A stretch of 64,000 nucleotides of DNA from Nepenthes gracilis. Lineage: Eukaryota; Streptophyta; Magnoliopsida; Caryophyllales; Nepenthaceae. A program made the translations under genes and the position numbers. The notes under the pieces are model-generated. The model was not told the origin of the DNA, ran no database searches, and saw nothing but the letters and a program-made list of their open reading frames with translations. Below, piece by piece: positions 33,277 through 62,199 of this stretch (position 1 is its first letter; the number at the start of each line of letters is the position of its first letter). Location of the stretch: NCBI GenBank assembly GCA_033239525.1, contig BSYO01000008.1, positions 16,104,830-16,168,829 on the forward strand, in the 5' to 3' direction.

Positions 33277-36200
33277 GTGAGCCATATAGTGCAGCTTATT
33301 GTTACTCTCTTAGAATTGCCTTGGGTTTTTATTTACTTTCGTTGTTTTATGGGGTTCGCTCCGTTTTTCTTAATGCGTGAATGTAATCCATAGATCTATT
33401 TGCTCTGTCTTTTTTATGCATTTCGGGGTCTTTCTTCATTTGTACGATCTGACTACTTTGCAATGTTTTCATGTATTTTTATTCATCTGTCCTAGGCAAC
33501 ATGCCTGAACTATCCGCAAGCTGGGAGGAAGGGAGGTGGTAACAAGGGTTTCCCGAGTTGGGAAAACTTTGAAAATTCGGTTCAGTAATTAGGGCATTTA
33601 TGTGGGGTATTCTGGGTGCTCAAGAGCTCATGTTTGGATATTCTGGAGTTCTTCTGGCCTTGTCGAGATTGCCTTCTGGGTTTCCTGTAAAGCTGGGATA
33701 CAAAACTTTGGGTAGGATTTAGTATATTCCTGCTACAACAAATAAGTCAACCTTTAAACCACTTAGCTTTCCAAAATCTGACAAAGTTTCCTCGTTAAAA
33801 ACAGGAAACCAAGAATGGGGGCAGCTGTGATCGAACTCAAATTCTGTAAAACGTCAGGGCACTTTTGCCATCTACAATTTGATGCACTAGTAGTTAATGA
33901 ATGATATACGCCTTTGCTTGTTGCTCTTCCTTGTCTGTTGTTTGGTCAAAATTTTTTTCCTTTATCTCATTGGGGATGATGACAAATGTATTGGCATAGT
34001 GGGTAATGGGTGGGCACTTTTTGTGCTGGTTTAAACTTTAATTACCATTTAACTTGCAAAATGGAACCTGTCCTCTAAGAGCTCCTCCTCTGCGTGCATA
34101 AGCTCACACATTTAAATAATGGGTAGCTTATACCCTATTTAAGTCCCATAGATCTTGACATACCATGGTTAGTATCAATATTAGGATCCTTGTATTAATG
34201 AGTTATATGAGTGATAAGTAAACAATTGATCTGTATGTTTATCATGTGAATTGACCACTGAGAAGCCCTTTATTTGTAGCATTTTTGTGCTGTGAAAATT
34301 TGTACTGGCACTTGCTTAGAGTTTTTAAAGAATTGTTTGAATACCACTGTGGAAATAATTTTGTTACTTGAGAAACTGGTTTTGAATCTCTATTTCTTAG
34401 ATAGTTGTTAGAGAAATACCAAATTACAATTTTCATTGTCTAAAATTGAAGGTTATTGTAATTGCTTATAAATCAAAATTTTATAGCAAAACGTGTGAAA
34501 CCAAGCTTCCCAACACATTGCTCTATATAGCATGGCTGGCCTAATCACTACATTATAGAGTTTGCATAAATTGAGTGGTAATCTTTGATCATACAAGATT
34601 CTTAAAAGTATTTCTCCACTTCCTCTAACCCCTTATTGATTTTCTGTAGTGTCCTATGGAGCTTGTACCATTGAACGAAGCTATTTGAAATGGCCTTAAA
34701 TCCTTTTATTCATCTATCCACAAATCTATCAATATGCTTGTACTAAGCTTACATTCTATGTATTCAGTCTGTGTCCTATTAATAACAAAATTGTGGGCTG
34801 CCAAAGTCTACCTCCAAATTCAAACTTACATGTATTGAAGGGGGTAAAAAAAAGGCTGGGGAAGGGATGTGAATGGAGTGAAGGGGTTTTCCTTATTTGG
34901 ATTCATTCTTTAAGGAGGGGAAGGGGAATAGGGTGAATTATTCATCCCCCCACTCCCCCCCCCCCCCCCCCCCCCACCAAAAAAAAAAAAAAAAAAAAAA
35001 AATTTTGGAGCAGAATGGAAGTAAATAATTTTTGTCCCTTCCTCCCAGAAAACAGCGCAGGTATGGTGTTCTAAAGAAAGCATATAAATGCCAATAAATT
35101 TTATTTCTCTCTCTGCTTTCCCCTCCTTTTATTCTATTAAAACTCTTAGACACGGTAAATATTTTCCTCTCCCTTCCCATCCTACTTTTTCGGGGATCCG
35201 CCTTGCACATAAAAGATTAGACTATATGCTGTGTTATAATCACCTTATATTAGTAGACCTAGAGAACATCACCTCATGTTATTAAAAGGCCTAAAGAACA
35301 TCTTGAAAATGGAAATACATTTGTTTTGAGTGGGTAATCTATGCTATAGGATCATATCCCAAATTTTCTTTTGCTAGGCTAATAGCTGAAAAAAATTACC
35401 AGTAAACAATTTTGGTTATAAAAACAGAAAGGCATGAATTGTGCAAGAAGCTTTTTTGGTGAGAATGCTAGTGTATATTTCAAGCTCAATATGAAACTTA
35501 ATTTTCTTCTCACTTTATATAAGAAAAAATGCTAGAGATTTTGAACTAATATTCATATATTATCCTCCCTTCCCCTCCTTTTCCTCATTTAACTGAAAAG
35601 CAAGCAATTAGTGTTTTCACTAGCTCTAGTCACATCCACCTATAAAATATTGCAAATAGAATGCACTATGACATTTGATGTGCCTAGTTAGTTCATCCAT
35701 AACCTAGGCAAGTAGATATGGTCTCAGTGTTGAGCCTTGATTAAAGTGAATATATTCGGAAATTTCTTAGTCTCCCCTTCATGTGCCAGCTATTTCATTG
35801 AGCCTTCACACATCTTATATAACTTAAATGTATGCAGTGGGAAATTCTCCTTTTTTCTTTTAAATCTAAAATTATTCAATTGACTTCCCTTGGGACTATA
35901 TTAAATGCCTTTTTTAAAACAATAAGAACCATATGTATGACCCTTAGAGTTAAATTGCTGCATCAATTAGTTTAAATAAAAAATTAGCCTCCATTGTAGA
36001 TCTATTTGGTGCAAGTCATGATTTCTCTTAAAAAATAGAAATTATGCTAAAAGGTGGCCACTGGCATTTTTAGCTTCAAAGGAATGCTATTTTTTCACAT
36101 CCCCAACAATACATTGCAAAGAGGTTGTTAACATGGTTTGAACCCATGACCATCAGTGCAATTGAGCAATGCTATTATTGTACTAAGGCTCACTTTCACA

Positions 36201-39054
36201 AGGGACAAGATTTTACTATGAGTAAAAATTCCTAAGTAGGCTACATTGACTCTGGAATAGAAAAAAATATTTAGAAATTGGGAAATAAGTGTTGCTTAGT
36301 GGTTGGCTTGTTGTTTGTTGGGTTAATGACTTGGGTTCAATACCAATTGACTCCCCCTCAACAAATGTAAAAGAATTCAGTAAGTGTGCAACACAGATGA
36401 ATTTTTCATACTTAATAACACTTCAAAGATAGCAAATAAGAGTACAATTGTTTGCCTAAAATTCCAGAATACTAGTTTAAAATCCACTTTTAACATATCA
36501 TCATCAATAGATTAACCGGAAAGGTAAAATGATCACTCTAGATTATAAAAATACTGATGTAAGTCTTGGCTCGCTACGAGTGGATTATTTATCTTATGAA
36601 TAATTTTTCTCGTCAGATATTGAGGTCCCAGTTGGTGATATAATAAACTATTACTTTCCTTAAATTAAGCCACCATATATGCTAAGAGGCATGCTAGGAT
36701 CTATAGATACTTGAACAAGAATCCATAATGTTCTTTTCAAGTTCCTAAGACAATCCTCAAACACCAAAAAAGCTCAAATACAGTGCCGAGAGGGATTCAA
36801 CAAACTCAACTTTGTCAATCTTCTCCGTTCTTCAAAGGAGAGAGATGAAAGATAGAGGTGCGGTTTCAGCATTCTGCAATGAGATACTAGTTGGAAGGAA
36901 GTGTGATGAGAGCAGAAGGGGCTTATGTTTTGGTGGTGGGAGGGGGATAAGAGATGGATAAGGGGTCGTGTGTATGGGTGGAGTCGGTTAATTTATTAAT
37001 TAAATGGGTATTAATTAGGTGGGTGTGAGGTTGCACATTTGGGCCCATCTCTGCTTATCTCATAAATACATTGCAATCTACTATGCTTATTTGAAAAATT
37101 AGGCCTTGCGTGAGCATTATGATTTTTTATGTTTTATTTTATTTTTTTTTGGGGGGGGGGGGGATGGCTCCTTGTGCTATCTCTTGCCCTATATTGAATT
37201 TCGGATTTTCCTTTTTAGGCCATCTCAAATATGATATCTAATTTTCCTAACTAAACAAATCTTAACTTCATGTTTTCTTTTCTACTTTTATGTGAAAATT
37301 ACCTCTAAACTCTATAAAGCCAGCAAAGATACTGTTGGTTTTACATTTTTTGTTTTTAAACCTTACTTCAGCTTCAGATGCATATTGAGGGGTAATTTTT
37401 TTTTTCTAAATGCTTTGCTAAAAGTTTTCTGTTTACAACTAAGATAACAAGTATGGGGCCACAAATCAATCTTTCTGAGCTGTAGAAATAGATCAAACCC
37501 CATCTTTTATTTATATTACTCTTGACAGAATCATCAACTTGATTCTTTTTCTTTTCATTGAAGAGCATACAGCTACTATGGTGACTGCAAGTAAAAGGGA
37601 AGACATCATAGTTGGAAAGGAAATTTGAAATTTTTTTCTGTTTGCAGCACTTCCTTTGCCTGCTTTTGCCAGATCATTTGAAATTGCACTTGTGTCAGAA
37701 TGTGAGGTATATGGTCACTACCCCTCACCAGTAAACCCAACAAGACTGTGTATTGTTCAATTTGCATATTTTTCTATGATAGTGAACGAACCAAATAGTT
37801 TTAGAGAGTTATGAACTGGTTCAACTAGTTTTACTTTCTTATAGTTTTATATGCTTTTGCTTTCCCATAGTTCTCCTCTTTATTTTTTGAACTTAGTCAC
37901 AATTCTAGCTTTCTACGGTACTTTCATTTTCTTTTATATCATGCTTGTTTATAAATTTTAAAAAAAATAAATGTTAAATTTGAACAACTAACCATTGACT
38001 TTTCTGCTAATTCATGAAAGATCTTTATGAATGGGATGCTAGTTTAAGCAAGATGGTATGGCTCCCTTGGACATTTGAGTGAAGAAAGTCGAACCGTCAT
38101 TAGTTGACTTGCCAATGGGAGAACTAGGGCATTGATCTAGAACAAGAAATCCGGACAGTTTGTATTACCCCCAGCATAAAATTAAAATATCTGATTAACT
38201 GTGCAACCGAATTAGTGGAGGCTTGAACTCTAGATTGGGAAAGAATGCCGAAATTCTTGAATAATTGAATACTTGATTTTCTCTATGGATGCAACATTTC
38301 CAAGGTTATCTTAACTGTTCTGTGTTGATACAATCTTATGCTTTCTTTGGTTTTTTGGAAAACAATAGGGAAAATAGAAGAAAAAATGGTTTTCAACATT
38401 CGATGTCCCGGGGATTTTTTTTTTTTTTTTTCATTTTTAGCTCCTTATCCCTGTACCATGGGGAGGGAAGGAAGTCAAAAAGTGTAGTTACTCAATAACT
38501 TTAATGTGAAGAAGGCCAAGAACTTGCGAAATCAATAGCTGTATTTTGATTTTCCTGTAATTGTTTTTATGTAAGCTTGAGAAGAATGGCAATATTGAAC
38601 AAGGGGTCCAGGTCACGTTTTCGTGTCCTTTTGTGTGTGTGAAAGTCTTCTGTGACGTTTGTAATTTTAAGGTTGTTTCATTGTAATTGGAAGGTCACAG
38701 GTTAAAACTGCATAACATTTTCATTGTGGTGCAGGGAATCCTTCCTAGAGTTGGGATACAAGAGCCATGTGCAGTAGGCTTCTTTTCTCCCAACCCTTCG
38801 GCTTCCTTTTTGATGTTTTATAATTTTCAGCCCTGTTCCTTGTTATGGGATAATGTTATGTGGGTTAAGCAGTCAGTGATGTTAGTTATTTTTCATCCAA
38901 AATACACTTAGATGCTTTATAATGTTCCTGAATAGCTGTTAGAGATTTGTGTGTGAATTTATTGTCTTTTATCGTATATTTAAATGGACTGGTTTAATAA
39001 TGTGTGCTTTAGATATTTCACAATATCTAATGGTTTTTTATGCTCATTCAGCAG
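33277..39054 (+). other. Leader intron of the helicase gene (5.8 kb)
   Basis: Bounded by GTGAGC and CAGCAG. I see no coding sequence. It contains a poly-C run next to a poly-A run (34955-35002) and T/G homopolymer tracts (near 37140 and 38415). An additional small non-coding exon inside cannot be excluded. The length is unusual for a leader intron but fits the other introns of this gene. Confidence 0.5.
34955..35002. repeat. Adjacent poly-C (about 21) and poly-A (about 24) runs
   Basis: A C run at 34955-34975 and an A run at 34979-35002 are separated by ACC. Such homopolymers are hard to sequence, so lengths may be assembly-dependent. No function is inferred. Confidence 0.9.
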
Positions 39055-39083
39055 TCTTATTAAGCTTCTGATAACTAGCGCAC

Positions 39084-56788
<17,705 letters not shown>

Positions 56789-56870
56789 GTCAGATTTCAT
56801 GTGCTGCTTCCTAGCAAAGCTAAATTTTTTGTAACACTATATGGGTGACATCAACTAACTCACTCCTACC

Positions 56871-57377
56871 CATGGATGAAAATATTGGTATTGGTTAAGG
56901 TCATATCGTTATCAGATATATCGAACAATATGTATTAGTATTAGATATTTCATTCGAAAAAAAAAAAAAAATCTGAAAATCCTAAACTTATGGGGCCATA
57001 TTGGTTGATACATCGGCCAAATGTATTGTTGCTTCTGTTGATATTTTGAATTTAGGTCAATATATTAGCTATATCAACTGATATGAAAATATATTACAAT
57101 ATTGTCACGGTATCAGGAAATGTCCCTGATGCCAATATATATCGGCCGATATATATATTATGTCAGTTGATATTTGCACCAATTCTACTATCCATGTAAA
57201 GAAATATTGTATCAGGCTCCCCAGTACCTATGTGTCTTGATACAACAGCAAAATCACATGTCATCATTTTGGTGATATATTACAATATACTCAATATTTC
57301 TCAATATTGGAATAATATATCGATCAATATTTCTTGCAAGATTTTGATCAATACCGATACCAATGCCTTCATCCATG
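56871..57377. mobile_element. hAT-type MITE, second copy (507 bp)
   Basis: Starts CATGGATGAAAATATTGGTA and ends TACCAATGCCTTCATCCATG after reading GATACC; the two ends are inverted repeats. Flanking 8-mers are CTCCTACC (56863-56870) and GTTCTACC (57378-57385), matching at 6 of 8. The interior is packed with ATATCGGCCGATATAT-like palindromic words, as in the copy at 44478-44708, though it is twice as long. Non-coding. Confidence 0.8.
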
Positions 57378-57851
57378 GTTCTACCAGAATACACACAATA
57401 ATGGCTTGCAAAATTCACCACACTATCTGGGACTAACGACCTCAAGTGTGTGATGTCTCAGTCAATTCAGCATAATAACTAAACTAAAAAAAGAGGCTTC
57501 AGGGCCTTTTGCTACTCTGTAATCAGTAAGAATAAGATTAGGAATAACTTCTGGCTGCAGACTCAATGAATGAGCAACTCTATATTTCTTCGTTCCACCT
57601 GTAGTTTATTGTCTATACAATACCATTGCTCCTCATTATTATTTTGAAATCCGCCAAATCGAGCTTTACAATGTATTTATTTTAAGGCAGCTCTGATCTC
57701 AGGACTATGTATGAGTAACTGCAATGGAAAAAGAAATGGCGTTTGGATTCCTCATTCCAGCGCAAGCGCAGCTGTCATATCGAGTTATGCATTCAACTAC
57801 CAATTCGTCACTTGTTGATTATCACATGATGAAAGATCTTTCGAGGATATT

Positions 57852-60800
57852 TGTGGTGGCCCGTGGTTTGGAACCATCACGATGTCTTCAAATCTCCTTA
57901 ACACAAAAATAATACCTCAAATAAAACATCAATGATCATAAAACTCCTTGCAAAGACCAAGGTGAAAATAAATATTGTCCATAATGCAATCCAAAATTTG
58001 TGAGGACATAGTGCCAAACAACTCTCCAAATAATATCTATGGTTAGAAGCATAAATAGAACTCTACTCAAATAAATGGACTCCTGGGCTCCGGGATCCAT
58101 GACCTGAAAACAACTCAGCAAATATGATTTTCGGCTAGCTCTAATTGTTCCACACTAATTTGGAGCCAAGAAAATGCAAGTAGTGAGCCAAATGTTAAGT
58201 GAGTAACGATACTCAATAACATAATAATAACAACAATAATAAACATCTCAGATTTGTCAATATTAATAGGTTTAAAGATAGTATCAGCAACACGATGCTT
58301 AGTAACCATTCTACATGAGACTCGGCAACTTAATCATAACATGACTCAATCATAATCTCAACGGATCAGCAACAAGTTGATTCCATCAAATCCGAATTTT
58401 ATAATATAGATTCTATTGAACTTATTTCAATAGTGGTTTCAACAATAGTAAGATATCATAACAATTTCCACGAATCTTATTTTGCCATTGTGCACCAAAG
58501 ACTTATTATCCCAATGGCTGGGTAAGTATCATGAGGTATTTCGACTCTCAAAAGTTTTATATGCGACAATGCATGGTCTCCCAAGAGTTCTCCACACTGA
58601 TGCAGGGTGTGAGAATTTCTTAAGACTACACACTGACTTAGGGCGTGCAAGAATCCACAGCACCCAGCATGCCAAATCCAGCTCCTCTTGCCATTATATC
58701 CTTGATGTCACACTCTACGACAGGTACATGGCTATAAGCATCCCTCAAGGAAATAATAGATCTCAATTAACCAAGATATGGAATGGATATTGAACTATTA
58801 TGGACTACACCAAAGTTTCAACCGTGGTACCTTTATCTAATCTCTTTTACCTAACCATAGATACTAAGAAGCTATGTTCACGCATTCAAAGGCATTGCAA
58901 AGGAAACTCATAAATGTGAAAGTAATAAAAGAATCACCTGAATACCCAAGTACTCAACATATGACATCTCTCACTAGGTCTACTAAAATTCTCTAAATTT
59001 GACTCAACACTAGAAATCATCATCGTAGGCCTCACGGCTAAGATCTGGACTCTCTCAAAACTGACCCTCTGGCGTTCGAGCATGATCTTATACACTGATC
59101 AAATGCCAAACTCTAATCCTTAAGAAATTGATATTGAGTCCGTCTGAACTACTATCTCTACTGCTAAGGCCGTTAATCGGATATATTACAAGCTAAATAT
59201 GTCCAAATAAGTTGAAATCCCCATGATTCCTGAGAATTCGCAAATCAACGCTTGGCATTCGAACGCTACCACTCATGGATCTTAAACGCCGGCTAGAATC
59301 TTCATTGAAATGAAGCGCAACCATGATATAATTCATACTACATAGCACTAAGGTTATCAACAATATGCTGCCAATAGTGTTTATCAGAATAACACTACCA
59401 CTCATGGATCTTAAACGCCGGCTAGAATCTTCATTGAAATGAAGCGCAACCATGATATAATTCATACTACATACCACTAAGGTTATCAACAATATGCTGC
59501 CAATAGTGTATTATCAGAATAACACTACCAAGCTCTTAGATCTACGCATCTACTTCAAGACAGGCCCTAGCATTTGAGCTTGGCTCACATCTTGATCAAA
59601 CATCAGGTTGAGTTAAATCACAAACTGGCATAAACCCATACAATTACTAGAGTATAATGTAATCATATAGTCATACTAACAATTAACAGATTTACAACAT
59701 TTTGCAGCTTCATGAAAGTATAGATCTACCTTCATGTAAAGAAATTTATGCAGGATCTGGCCATTTTCTACAGTAGCATTTGGATATTGTTCAAATGCTG
59801 AGAAACTATGAGTCCCGTTTGAATGCTTGCTTGAACACTGGTCAAACTCTGCACTGAAACTTCGTTTAATCTTTGCGAAACTCTACCAAACGTGCATACA
59901 TATTCTTCTCTTAACTTATTCTATGATTCCTCATAAAAAAAAACAGAATTATCAACATGAAATAAGGGTACATGAATAATTGAAGAGAAGCATTAGAATA
60001 TTTTCAAGAGGATGGATAGGTTACTTGCCTCAATGAAGATCTTCTTCCTTAAATTCCTTCTTTCATGCGGCCCCTCCTCCTCTCTCGCATGGCCCACACT
60101 CTCTTCTCTCTTTTCTCAATGAAGTGTCCAAAGTTGGATGGCAAGAAGTGGAGGCTCCCTTGGGGTTTTTAGAATAAGTAGACTAGGGTTTCTGTTAATT
60201 TTTCGTCATTAATTGATTTTAAAAAAATTCAGTTTGCTTGGCCGATTTCCGTCTGTTTTCTTTCTATTAATTTTTGTAAAGATTAAGCTGATTTTTACCG
60301 CCCTAAATCTGCCATTTTCCCCTTAAAATTAGCTAGTAATCAACTTTTCAATTATGGTGTTGAAAAATCAAACAAGTTGGCAGCTAGGGTTACATGGAGA
60401 TGTGCTGAATTTTCCCTCCCATTGATTTCAAATTAAAACAAAAGCTGATTTCTTTCCTTCTAATAAGCTAATCTGACAACTTACTACATTTGGGTTTAAT
60501 TAGCAAGCAAGTGGTGGCTATTTGCCATCCTTCAGGCTCCAAGGGTTTGGGTTTTCAAGGGGTGCACTTGGCTTTTGAAATTCCCACATTACCTTCCAGT
60601 ATAATTAGACTAAATTTTACATATACACATTACACAAATTAAATATTTAGCAATTGCAAATATTTTTAACTAATAAATTACTCAATTTAAACTGAGGTTT
60701 ACTGATTGGAAAAATTACCAAAATGCCATTGGGCTATCTCCTCCAAGTTGTCAAGTTCAAGTCTACCAAGATATTAGCTCCAGCCCAATGAACATTTATT

Positions 60801-60901
60801 AGCTCCGAAAAATATCTATCTGCACATTAATTTACCTCAATTAATGATTATTTTATGATCATGCGTCAAGTTGACCCAAAATGGAACATTGTGGTGTTAC
60901 A
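57852..60901 (-). mobile_element. Probable solo LTR (~3.05 kb) on the minus strand
   Basis: On the minus strand the segment begins TGTAACACCACAATG at 60901, the usual start of many plant gypsy LTRs, and ends CCACCACA at 57852. Flanking 5-mers are ATATT (57847-57851) and ATATC (60902-60906), 4 of 5. No gag or pol domain lies inside or beside it, so a solo LTR fits better than a full element. It holds a recent 129-bp tandem duplication. The assignment is inference from ends only. Confidence 0.5.
59266..59530. repeat. Tandem duplication, period 129 bp, nearly identical copies
   Basis: Copy 1 is 59266-59394 and copy 2 is 59395-59530, each starting CTACCACTCATGGATCTTAA. Only about three differences are visible (for example CATAGCAC against CATACCAC, and one inserted A). 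It lies inside the probable solo LTR and looks recent. The period is divisible by three, so a minus-strand open frame passes through both copies, but it matches no known protein. Confidence 0.95.
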
Positions 60902-61369
60902 ATATCATATCTACTCCAGACCAGTCTGGACTAGCCAAATGCAGAGCGTTCTTGAATGTAATCATAAGCAGCAGTAATTGAGAAGTGACTTGTTCTAGAA
61001 GCTATCTGCTGCACAGACCCAGCGCACTTATCAATGGCTTGAGCAAATAAATCTGTGACTTCTTTTGAGTTTGTTCTGGAATCAAGAATCTCCTTTCTTC
61101 TTGCTGATGTTCCAGTATTCCCTCAAAATAGTATTTCCATAGCGATGTTCCATTGTTGCATTCACTCTGCTGTCAAGGTTCCAACAATGTGAAATTTCAA
61201 ACCCAAACAACAACTCCTTTCTTTTGGCCTTGCACATGCTTTGCAAGCTAGTGGATTCTTTATTCATAGTTGTGCATAATCATAACCCCTGTAAATATCC
61301 TCCACTTCATTAATTATGTCTATTAGAAGAATGAAGTTTCAGCCCAATGCAACTGAATGCTAAACTGTG

Positions 61370-61780
61370 TTGTCAAAGGCACTCAGGCTAGAGGCAAGCT
61401 TAAGTACCTTGCCCATGTCTAGGCGAGGCAACTTCCCTTGTTTTGGGGGGAGGGGCGGGGGGAGCGCCAGATTCAAGGCGCTGGAGCATTTACATCAATG
61501 CTGGGGTAATTTGTTATGGTAGATTGTATTTTGCTTTTCTTTGTAGTAACTCTAGTTATGACATTATTACTGAGTCCTTTAAGCAGTTCTGGATGTTTTT
61601 GTGAAAGTATGGGTGTTTAGAAGTCAAAAGTAGTCGTTATTACGTTAGCATGAAAATGGTGGGTTCATTCATCTTGAATAAGACAAAAATTTACCAGATT
61701 AAGCATGATGTGATGATGGTTACGAGGATGATGTGGTGGATGATGATTATGATGCTTGACATGACATGATGCCGTCCTTG
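61370..61780. repeat. AGGC/GCGCC-rich repeat fragment
   Basis: Begins TTGTCAAAGGCACTCAGGC, continues GTCTAGGCGAGGCAA and a G-run, then GATTCAAGGCGCTGGAG. Shares word usage with 53360-54240. Probably the end of an old non-autonomous transposon; the other end is not defined. Confidence 0.25.
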
Positions 61781-62199
61781 GAAACAAATTTCATTTGGCT
61801 TATGTTGTTGTGAATGTGATGCATACATATACAAACTAGTTTTTTTACTCATATAATGACATAGTCTTATGTTTTAAATATATTTATTATTATTTTTCAG
61901 TTCTTTGGACCTGATTAATATATTGCAGTGCTACATGTAGATGTGTAGATATTTTTTTTTTTCCAATTAGCAGCTCATTTGTACCGAGTGAGGGCCGAAC
62001 ATAGTGCCAGCCTCACTTTTATGCAAGGAAAGTCCATCGTATGGCTCTGAGACTTCTTCAAGGCTATCCTTTCGCAAGTGAGGATCAAAAGTGCTATGAT
62101 TCATATTTAGCCACATGATGCCAGCAAATTGAATCCCTCCCAATGAGTTCCGTGCCAGTGGCCTTAACTTTGAGGATCTCATAACTCTCACTCGAGCAA

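Noticed and set aside
58482..58793. 103-codon plus-strand frame
   Set aside because: Lies inside the probable solo LTR with no recognisable domain; chance frame.
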